From assembly GCA_910592205.1 (NCBI GenBank), contig CAJVPJ010000542.1:1-22273 (forward strand): a stretch of DNA of 22,273 bases. The letters are read 5' to 3'. Shown in pieces: positions 10,740-18,733 of the stretch. The position numbers and the translations under genes are program-made. Source of the DNA: Paraglomus occultum. Taxonomy: Eukaryota; Glomeromycota; Glomeromycetes; Paraglomerales; Paraglomeraceae. The notes beneath the pieces are model-generated. The model made no database searches, was not told where the DNA came from, and worked only from the letters and a program-made list of their open reading frames with translations. Position 1 is the first letter of the stretch. The number at the start of each line of letters is the position of its first letter.

Positions 10740-11060
10740 TATTTATCTTATTCTATTCAAAGCATGGTCACAACCCAAACGAATATGATGAGAATCCTCT
10801 TTTGCTCTAGTCAAGTCAATTACAATGAACTGTCGGCCTTGCAAATTCTTATCGATAATATCAACGGCATTACGCTATTTTTTGTATATCGCCTAATCAT
10901 ATCAACCAATTCGTCGTATGTGCCCTCTCTGTTAAAGAGCACAATATAATCTGGGTTTTTCGTATTTATTTCAGACAGTCGAAAAGCTTCGAGTTACGTC
11001 GATTGAACTAGTATTGGAATGGCATCCCTCAGTAAAGTAAGGGACAATTCTTTTGCTCAT
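10740..11060 (-). pseudogene. broken minus-strand gene of unknown family
   Basis: Minus-strand fragments in order read AKELSLTLLRDAIPILVQST, an in-frame TAA, then LEAFRLSEINTKNPDYIVLF and NREGTYDELVDMIRRYTKNS. After a one-base frame change they read VDIIDKNLQGRQFIVIDLTR and AKEDSHHIRLGCDHALNRIR followed by a stop. Three open pieces in head-to-tail order, with protein-like composition and one stop plus one frameshift between them, suggest a recently decayed coding exon. I do not recognise the family. An intron could replace the frameshift, though no clean donor is seen. The plus-strand ORF at 10764-10949 is its shadow. Confidence 0.4.
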
Positions 11061-12027
11061 TACATAATATAACTATATAATATTGCTCTCAGCAAACGCT
11101 GGGCCGACTCTCACTATGAATGCCTCACAATGTAAAAGTTTAAACCAAGAGACCAAAGAAAGCTTGTAAAGTCATACCCCGCTGCCCGATTACCTCGCAT
11201 CAGATCTGTGAAACGATTTACTGATCATCACTTTTTTAGCTCACATGATCAAATGTTCTCACGTGCCTTCCAATAAAGGCAAACAGAGATATTATTCAAC
11301 ACCAATATTTGGTCCTGTTTCAATGGAATAGATAGTTGTTATATCGCGACTAATAAGTGCAAGTCGGTAACACCTAACATAAATTCTCAGATAGATGAAA
11401 ACGTCATTATGATTAGAAATGTGGCACCTGCACCAGATGATGAGCATATATTGTCTGGTTTTTTAGCTCATTCGATCAATAATTAGTAATGCTTTCTTGG
11501 CAAGCTAGTATCGCCGCCCCTCTTGGGCTGGGCCGAGTCTGTTTCTCGATTAAATTGAACCTTTTGGTATTGAGTTTTCGTTTTCTCTTTGCGCAGCTTG
11601 GGGAAATCCTTTGTTTAACTTTATTTATTCATCTCATATGAAAAACTTAACGTCTAATTGGTGACATTGTTGGCTTGTATGACATCTGTCATATTGGGCA
11701 CAGACGATTACATATCAAACTGTTTGGTCGATGCTTTCGGGCCGCTAGTAATTCCTTCCCATCATTCTCTTTTCCTTATTTGAAATTTCGCTCTATAGCC
11801 ATATACGCCATTCCTTTTCCTTCCTGATAGATATCCAGCAAACAACAACGCATCGCATAAATATTATCACACAAATCTAAAACATCCCGATCTTTTGTAC
11901 TGGGTTTTATATCTAAATATAGCAGACCACCTCACGTTTTACATTCACTCAACTATACCTTGTAATTTATAGTTCACAATCCCTTCCTCCCCTTTTATAG
12001 AACGTACCATAGTATAAACAACTCCAA
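11061..12027. other. 970-base gap before EFR3, minor open stretches only
   Basis: A plus-strand frame is open without an ATG start at about 11280-11487 (contains VIMIRNVAPAPDDEHILSGF); it may be an exon remnant, but nothing supports it. TTTTTTAGCTCA occurs twice, near 11233 and 11460, about 227 bases apart, each followed by a similar ATGATCAA/TCGATCAA segment. A small GC-rich patch lies at 11512-11540. The last 150 bases should include the EFR3 promoter; no clear TATA box is seen near 12028. Confidence 0.4.
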
Positions 12028-15000
12028 ATGTGTACAGCAGTTTGTCAACGTTGGATAAAACATGCTACCATTATAAACAACTGCTATCCCACAAATCCAG
12101 AAGAAAATTCCCCAAAATCTAGTGAACTATCGCGTTTGGTATGGTACGCCAAATCCCGACCCGCAAAACTGACTAAATGTGGGGTATTCCTGGAAAAGAG
12201 AATCAGTGGCGACGTGGCGAAGAAAAAGAAACAGTAAGTGTGAGAAATTTCAACTCGAGTGGTGTGAATGTGATTAGAGTCTATATTGGGTCGTTTAAAG
12301 CACATTATGTGATAACAAGCCCTCACTAATATTTCTATGACCCTCTTGTTTTAAAATTGTAGAGATCTAGGAATCTCCCTGGAAATCATAAAGACACTCA
12401 TAAGGGAATGTAATGAAGGCCTCAATATGTTCTCCAAAAATGTTGTCAAAATCATTATCGCTACTTTGAATACGGAAGATATTGATCTGGTCGGCCGTGC
12501 TGCCTCTACTGTACGCTATCCCACTATTATTCTGTTGTAAATATTTAATGTTTATGGTTGTGTTAATTTGTATTATTCGAATAGTTTATCATATTTTGCG
12601 CACATCACGATGGCTCTACACTCGGTGTTGACAATGAGTTTACCCAAAACTACGAAGAGTTGATCAGACTGTTTTCAAAATACGCCGAGCGCAAAGGCGA
12701 TGATGAAGACATTGAGATGAGGTTGGTATTAATAAGCCATGTGGACAATCAAAATCTTTTTCCGGTTGTTGGGTTACTAATTTTCTTGTCTAATCCCGTT
12801 TTCGATTCATTGTATTGGCTAGGTATCGTTCGATCGGTTTACATGCTTTACAAGCGGTGACGACATCGTCAGCAAACTATTCACAGACTCAGCTTGAATC
12901 GATTGTCCCTGCCATATTATACAATCTTACTGATCCGAGTATCGGCCTTGAAGCGTTGCAAAAACGGTAAGTGTTTGTTTTGATCATGACGACTTTTATG
13001 GATATTGACACTTTCAGCATATCACCATATCATATATAATCTATTAATAACCATTATTACTTTTGCATATTTACTAGTGATTCACTCGACCACGAGTCTA
13101 TGCCAAACCAAAGATTATCTATAACAATAGAGGCAGTAACAGCAGAGGCTAACGCACGCCTTGCATATCATTGCCTGAAACAATTATTCAATCCATCAAA
13201 GCTCATCCACGTCGAATGGTCGGTACAACCAATATTTGTCTTTTTGGATAAAAACAAAATGTGGTGGCCAGAATCATTTGGAATCACCCTCGTTCTGAGT
13301 ATATTGTCCATGCTACCAGTAAGTATCGATGTATAATTATAATTTACCTTTGACATGATTTTCATTAATCTGCTTCTCTTTATCAATAGCCCCAAGATCG
13401 ATATACTCTTGTATCAGTTATAAAAGGACAGCTAGAATATACGCCCGAATTCACTCCCCAAAAAGCAACTTTGGTGGAGATGCTCTCATCCATTCTTACC
13501 AGCCCATTAACTCTCGCGGGATTACCCATTTTAGAGGTGTTGGATTGTTTACTACGCTTGGTATTAAAATTGAGAAAAGCGGACAATTTCATCGATGAGA
13601 AAGGCTCTCTTAAAGAAGAGATCAACCAAGAGAACATGGAAAAGGTTGATAATGGAACTGAGAATAAATTAGAAAAGATTACTTTACAAGAGCTGTACAG
13701 GTCTATTGGTAAGCAATGCTGTCTGTCGCTGTGTGAAATATTTCTTTCTAAAACTGTCATGTATTTACGCTTCTTTTTTTTACGCACCAGGCGGTCTAGC
13801 GACCCACATTTATTACAATAACCAGATAACGGACATCATACATCACATAGTCAAATGTCTATGCTTGGAACAGGCACTTCCATCTTCGGGCATCGATAAT
13901 CCAATAACCGAAAATACGCCGACACCTGAAGAACGTAAAACACTCCTTAAATGTCTTAGTCTAGTTGTTCAAAAAAATCAGCTCGAATCACTTCCTATCG
14001 AAGTACCGGTTGAAGTATTTCAGGATAGTCTGCAACTGTGTCTTGACACTGACGTCAGAGTAAGAAGGGCCTACACGAGTGTCTTGGTAATGTTCCTTAA
14101 CAGCGAGATATCAAAGAACTTGAGGGATAGTGCACAAGACTGTTTAAAGCATCTCAGTAAAGATACGATACAATTTTTGAATATGATACACGTATCCCTG
14201 TATCATTATGCTTTACTGGATAACGCAGAGGCTTCGGACTATATTGCACTGTTGGACATTTTAAAAGCACTATTGGTTAGGTTTAGAGGCGAGCAACTTG
14301 TCAGAGCCGTACCTTTTCTGTTCAAGTTACAGGTAAGCTATTATACATGTACGTGTGTGCTTACATGTGCTCTTTGCTCACTCGATTCATCTTGATAGTC
14401 GGATGCTGCAGAATTGCATGTCGATGGTGTTCGGCAACGAGCACTTGCAAGTGGCATATTGCGATATTTCCAAGATGTTGCAACAATGTTTGATTTGCCT
14501 GATTTACAGACGTATCTCGGAAAGGTGAGACATAATATTAAGCTATATCACGCCTTGCGCGTTTGTGTATAATGCGCTAATCTGTTTGATTCTCACGTAT
14601 TGTTTGATATGCGAATTACCTATTTCTAATACCAAATTTTTCTCATAGATTCAAGATGAACGCCTCTCCAAGAACCAATGGTCTCTTGACATAAATCCAC
14701 CCACTCCCACCATCGACGAGTCTGACCTTGCTCCGGTTGACCTCTGGCTCGATCGCTCAGCCATAGTAGCCCACCTTGTTAATCTTAAAGATCTCGGCGA
14801 GATTGTTGGCTCGAATCTATCAGAGAAATTGATGACCGAATGGACACCCGAAGGAGGGTTTGAGAATATTAAACGCGAAGTCTATAGAATACGAGCAGCA
14901 GATATGGCAGATGCTCATAGATTCACATCGATAATGGCGATGGAAAATGGCTCGGGTGAATTGCAGAAAACGGACAAAAAGGTGACTGATTTCCAGAATG

Positions 15001-15317
15001 CATTGGATGGCCAGATGAACGATTATTCAAGTGAGCGGACATCCGTTACGTCCGATATGGAGAGTGTGACCATTCAGCTGTCTGCTGGGTTAGGAGGGAC
15101 GAAGAGAAAAATAAAGGAAAAGCTTTCCAAGAAGCGGCAAGAGGTTACAGCTTTTTTAAATACGATTGATCCAAGGTGAGTTGTGGATTTGTTACGCACC
15201 GCCGTTCTGATTAGCTCAAGCATATTAACCGTTATATTTTCTTTTTCTGTCAGTTCAAGCAGAAAGATAATAGATCCACCATATCTCCGTTCCATGCGAC
15301 ACCAAAGTAGAACGTAA
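12028..15317 (+). CDS. EFR3: EFR3, plasma-membrane anchor of the PI4-kinase complex
   Basis: Efr3 tethers the PI 4-kinase Stt4/PI4KIII-alpha, with Ypp1/TTC7, at the plasma membrane and so supports PI4P synthesis. Ten exons by GT-AG sites and phase: 12028-12233, 12363-12510, 12585-12721, 12823-12966, 13078-13318, 13390-13708, 13791-14332, 14399-14524, 14649-15175, 15254-15317, giving 817 residues without a break. The N terminus matches the family: MCTAVCQRW with two Cys that could be acylated, HATIINNCYP, then PKSSELSRLVWYAKSRPAKL and CGVFLEKR, as in yeast Efr3 (CYP, PKSSE, YY..SR..KL, YL.KR). The rest is helical-repeat-like (LEIIKTLIREC, RYRSIGLHALQAV, RVRRAYTSVLVMFL). The C-terminal part carries LDRSAIVAHLVNLKDLGEIV and a polar tail ending MRHQSRT. 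Start chosen for the CTAVC motif and conservation straight after it. Internal splice choices are predictions. Confidence 0.9.
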
Positions 15318-15787
15318 TGCTTCATGCAAACCAATTTATTATTCGAATACTCTCTTTTGTTTTCATTTGTTAGTTGTCATATCGTTGTATCCCATAGCCA
15401 TTCTTTGAAAATTTACTAATTGTACAGGATGAAACGATTGTTTACGACTACCTGACCACTTATTTTCTACTCCAAAGGACAATGTTTTTATCTTGGCTTT
15501 TTTGATATTGCATCGTATAGAATTTCATAATTATAGAGAGATTTAGAGATTGCTTAACCGTTGAAAAGAAAAAAACAACAACAAACAAACAAGAAAAAAA
15601 CAGCTATAATATTAATGATCCCTTGACATTTTATCATTATCTCGTCTACCAAAAGCATTGACAAATTTGGAGGGATTTATCTAATAAAAAAGAATAATAA
15701 AGTTAATAAAAAACATCAATGATGGAGTCATTTAATAGAATTAATTAAATAATATTAATGTACAGTATAATGAACAAAAGAAACGGA
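15318..15787. terminator. convergent 3' region between EFR3 and CIA2
   Basis: These 470 AT-rich bases lie between two convergent stop codons and should hold both 3' untranslated regions and polyadenylation signals. A-rich runs around 15570-15600 and AATAAA-like AATAAA/AATAAAG stretches near 15690-15710 occur. No gene is seen. Confidence 0.4.
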
Positions 15788-16463
15788 TCATGTTTTCCGG
15801 TTGCCAGCTGTCGACAAGCACTAAGAAAAGAAGAAGAAGAAAAGTACATCATGTTAATAGAGACTAGTTTAATGACATATCAATTGATACAATTACAATA
15901 CTTTACTTGATTGACCACTTCCAACAGATGACGATTCTCCAATGCAGCAGCGACCCTCTCCTTGTCATTCAATTGTTTATTAACAGCCTGCTCCGACTGA
16001 TGAGTTCCCTTTCTCACATTAATATCGACCTTGAATCTCTCGGGCAGACTTCTCAACAGTCGTACTCTGATGCACAATCCGATTAGCGTGGCCATCGAGC
16101 AATGTGGAATCGTAGGAGTGAATTCGACTGCTATGTGGCTATTCTTGTCGTCTACTGTTACGTGCTCTAGTCGTGTAACGTTTAATTGTTCGAGTGTTAA
16201 AGGATGCTCTGGATCCGATATCGCGCGAATTAGGTCTGGAAAAAAAAGGGGAGGAGGAACGAGGAGTTTTAGAAGGAAAAAAAACGGGCTCTCTTGGTAA
16301 TAATACCCCAGTCTGTAAAACGAATAATATGTAAATTACCGAAAACTTCTTGTGAATCAATGACATCGTCGACGTCGTCATTGTCATCCTCAGCACGAGT
16401 GACACGATAGGACTGCTTTGAAGGGATATAGACAGTCGGGTTGGCGTTGATAAGTTCAGGCAT
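15788..16463 (-). CDS. CIA2: CIA2/MIP18-family cytosolic Fe-S assembly targeting protein
   Basis: MIP18-family (DUF59-type) subunit of the CIA targeting complex, which with CIA1 and MMS19 delivers Fe-S clusters to cytosolic and nuclear enzymes. Three exons on the minus strand: 16463-16340, 16235-15907, 15820-15788, giving 161 residues, close to the human CIA2B length. Start [12 protein letters not shown] matches the family's LENANP-type beginning. Conserved blocks follow: [13 protein letters not shown], then [15 protein letters not shown] with the family's reactive Cys at about 87, then [34 protein letters not shown] and [14 protein letters not shown] 33-base last exon adds [10 protein letters not shown], whose CLS start matches the ending of human CIA2B. 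Reading through the donor instead gives VKYCNCIN and a stop at 15880; the spliced version is preferred. It is convergent with EFR3. Confidence 0.93.
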
Positions 16464-16650
16464 GTTCGCTGCAAAAGAGTTTGTGATTATCTCAGTCGGC
16501 GGGGGGTACAAATTAAAATATGTAGTCATGTATGACGTTATGCCATTTTTATTTAAAAGCAGGAAAATCATGTGATTTTGAACGGACGTGAAGAAAAGCC
16601 ATTATTAGTATTACTCAATTACAATTTATTGGCATCAAGTTCCTTTCCAT

Positions 16651-16866
16651 TTATCGAATTGCAAGATAATCGGATTCACAGAATCTTGTAACATTGAAGT
16701 AAAGCATTGTCGTGTCAACATCACCCATCTCTTCAACAGACAAGTATCGATCACGTATCCTTTCAGTTAATTCAGTCTTGGATTTTTCTTATTGTTCAAT
16801 CTATAAAAGATTCACGACTTTCGTAAATGTCAAACCCACTTTCTTCAAACATTTTACCATACATCA
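16651..16866 (-). pseudogene. possible broken minus-strand coding fragment
   Basis: About 16865-16800 reads MYGKMFEESGFDIYESRESF. After a frame change and a stop, 16795-16651 reads on to KTELTERIRDRYLSVEEMGD and VDTTMLYFNVTRF, ending in TAA. The composition is protein-like, but no family is recognised. Upstream on the same strand, about 17250-17000, another frame is open (contains NTRQRENIPDEKRRITEIRQ). These could be remnants of one decayed gene. The pieces are short enough to be chance. Confidence 0.25.
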
Positions 16867-17314
16867 GTGTTCAATAGTTTATTGCCATACGTATATTCCT
16901 GAAAAAATGTGATTGCATGGCATGGTAGTAAATAAACAAGCAGTGATAATCAAGAGAGGTTAGGCCAACTAAATGTCTGATAGCTATTGACCGTTTTATC
17001 CTATCGACTTTTAATAAAGTGTGCGTATGGTCGGGAGAGTCTTTTATAACATTCTACTCGAACTATATTTAAAGAAGCTATCCAGGAAACTTTAATCTTT
17101 GCAAGACATAATCCGAGTTGCCGTATCTCGGTTATTCGGCGTTTTTCATCTGGGATATTCTCCCTTTGTCGAGTATTTGATTTGCGGTGCGGTGCTTCAT
17201 AAAGCGGCAGACAAAAAGTATTCCGAATATCACCATTACATATTCGTACGAGTCAAATATTCGAGACTAGCGGCCCACCAGAATCCTGTTGGAATTTCTA
17301 GAGAACAGTTTACA

Positions 17315-18506
17315 TCAAGAAAAAAAATCCTGCTTTTGCTGTTGAGACTGTTGTTACAATTGTGAAGACTGCTGGGATTGCTCGCTGCAGTTGTGAAGAT
17401 ACTGGGATTGCTCGCTGCAGTTGTGAAGATTATCGGGATTGCTCGCAGTTGTGAAGATTACTGGGATTGCTCGCTGCAGTTGTGAAGATTACTGGGATTG
17501 CTCGCTGCAGTTGTGAAGACTGCTGGGATTGCTCGCTGCAGTTGTGAAGATACTGGGATTGCTCGCTGTAGCTGTGAAGATTATCGGGATCGCTCGCAGT
17601 TGTGAAGATTACTGGGATTGCTCGCTGCAGTTGTGAAGATACTGGGATTGCTCGCTGCAGTTGTGAAGACTGCTGGGATTGCTCGCTGTAGTTGTGATTA
17701 CTGGGATTGCTCGCTGCGGTTGTAAAGACTGCTGGGATTGCTCGCTGTAGTTGTGATTACTGGGATTGCTCGCTGCGGTTGTAAAGACTGTGGGATTGCT
17801 CGCTGCAGTTGTGAAGATTACTGGGATTGCTCGCTGCAGTTGTGATTACTGCTGGGATTGCTCGCTGTAGTTGTGATTACTGCTGGGATTGCTCGCTGTA
17901 GAGTTGTGAAGACTGTGGGATTGCTCGCTGCAGTTGTGAAGATTACTGGGATTGCTCGCTGTAGTTGTGAAGACTGTGGGATTGCTCGCTGCAGTTGTTG
18001 TTGGCTGCAGGTCTGCTGTTGTTAATCGTGCGGAGTAGGCATGCAGAGAATGTCAGCGACGCAGCCATAAGTCGTGATTGTGAGGCGGGTATGGCTGTTG
18101 ATTAGAGTATAAAGACGGAGAGTAGTATAAAGATTGTGGCTGCTGCGTCTTCCATACGATTCTGTATAAGAGAGCGGATACTGCAGAAGAGAATGCTCAA
18201 AGAAGGACGCGCGGGGTGAGCTGCAGTAGTTATGTTGAGACGCGGCCTTCATGATCTGCATGGGGGACATTTCATGGGAAAATCATTACTGAAAATGTCA
18301 ACGATCAACTATATTAAATCGTAAATCGTTCTGTCGTGTATATCGTTTAGCAACGGCCCCAATTATTGCTCAATAAAACTTAACCCAGGATGGAATTCGG
18401 GATAGAAGATAGTTTTATAATCGATGCTCTCAATTAACTCGACAGTGTTGAGTACGTTTTGTGAATCTACCAGAGCGAATATATTTTTCGTTTTAGAGAT
18501 CTTCAT
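17315..18506 (-). pseudogene. decayed Q/P/Y-rich gene, perhaps MATA_HMG type lacking its box
   Basis: On the minus strand a 47-codon ORF (18506-18363) begins MKISKTKNIFALVDSQNVLN and continues TVELIESIDYKTIFYPEFHP. A second frame starts at 18270 with MSPMQIMKAASQHNYCSSPR and LLQYPLSYTESYG. A frame change at about 18155 leads to TQQPQSLYYSPSLYSNQQPY and PPHNHD. The minisatellite follows, and beyond it QQSQQQKQDFFS and a stop at 17315. An N-terminal piece, a Tyr/Pro/Gln-rich tail and a Gln-rich end, in order on one strand, look like a transcription factor of the type at 6122. Only about 90 bases separate the two first pieces, too few for an HMG box, so the DNA-binding domain, if present once, is gone. 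The family call is inference. Confidence 0.4.
17351..18000. repeat. minisatellite, about 31-base unit, 21 copies
   Basis: The core GGGATTGCTCGCTGCAGTTG recurs 21 times over 650 bases, with spacers such as TGAAGATTACT, TGAAGACTGCT, TGATTACT and TGTAAAGACT. Unit lengths are mostly 28-31 bases, so reading frame is not kept from copy to copy. A higher-order pattern is visible: the first three units (about 17365-17460) recur as units 6-8 (about 17519-17610), and a two-unit block of 59 bases (GCTGTAG unit plus GCTGCGG unit) is repeated directly at about 17671-17789. Flanks differ from the unit. No CRISPR features: units are adjacent, without unique spacers. Confidence 0.97.
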
Positions 18507-18733
18507 TTTGTTAAGGCCTTAATAAATGGGCCAGATTTAAGATAAATTTACCAGAAAGGGCTGTTTCAAATTTCTGCTCACAATATGAACTAAACTTTGA
18601 ATTTTCTAAAGAACGAAATGGCGTTTTAAATTTTGAATGCGTACTTGTACCATGCTGCGAACCCTTATTACACAATGGAATGTGACACAATAAGTATGAG
18701 ACATTGAGTAAAAATTTGATCTAAACTTATATC
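18507..18733. other. divergent intergenic region before the kinase gene
   Basis: These 227 AT-rich bases lie between the minus-strand ORF starting at 18506 and the kinase ATG at 18734, so they would hold both promoters if the minus-strand gene was once expressed. No TATA box or other site stands out. Confidence 0.35.

Noticed and set aside
13383-13787. Minus-strand 134-codon ORF
   Set aside because: It is the antisense shadow of EFR3 exon 13390-13708.
13706-14395. Separate 229-codon gene starting at 13706
   Set aside because: It is the seventh EFR3 exon plus intron read-through; the true exon starts after the CACCAG acceptor at 13790 and joins in phase.
17099-17365. Plus-strand ORF of 88 codons ending in a Leu-rich stretch
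   Set aside because: The Leu run is the reverse of a CAA/CAG-rich minus-strand segment. No family motif is seen, and the minus-strand reading is more protein-like.
17351-18000. CRISPR-like array
   Set aside because: Units of about 31 bases are adjacent with no unique spacers, and the surrounding genes are eukaryotic with introns. It is a minisatellite.
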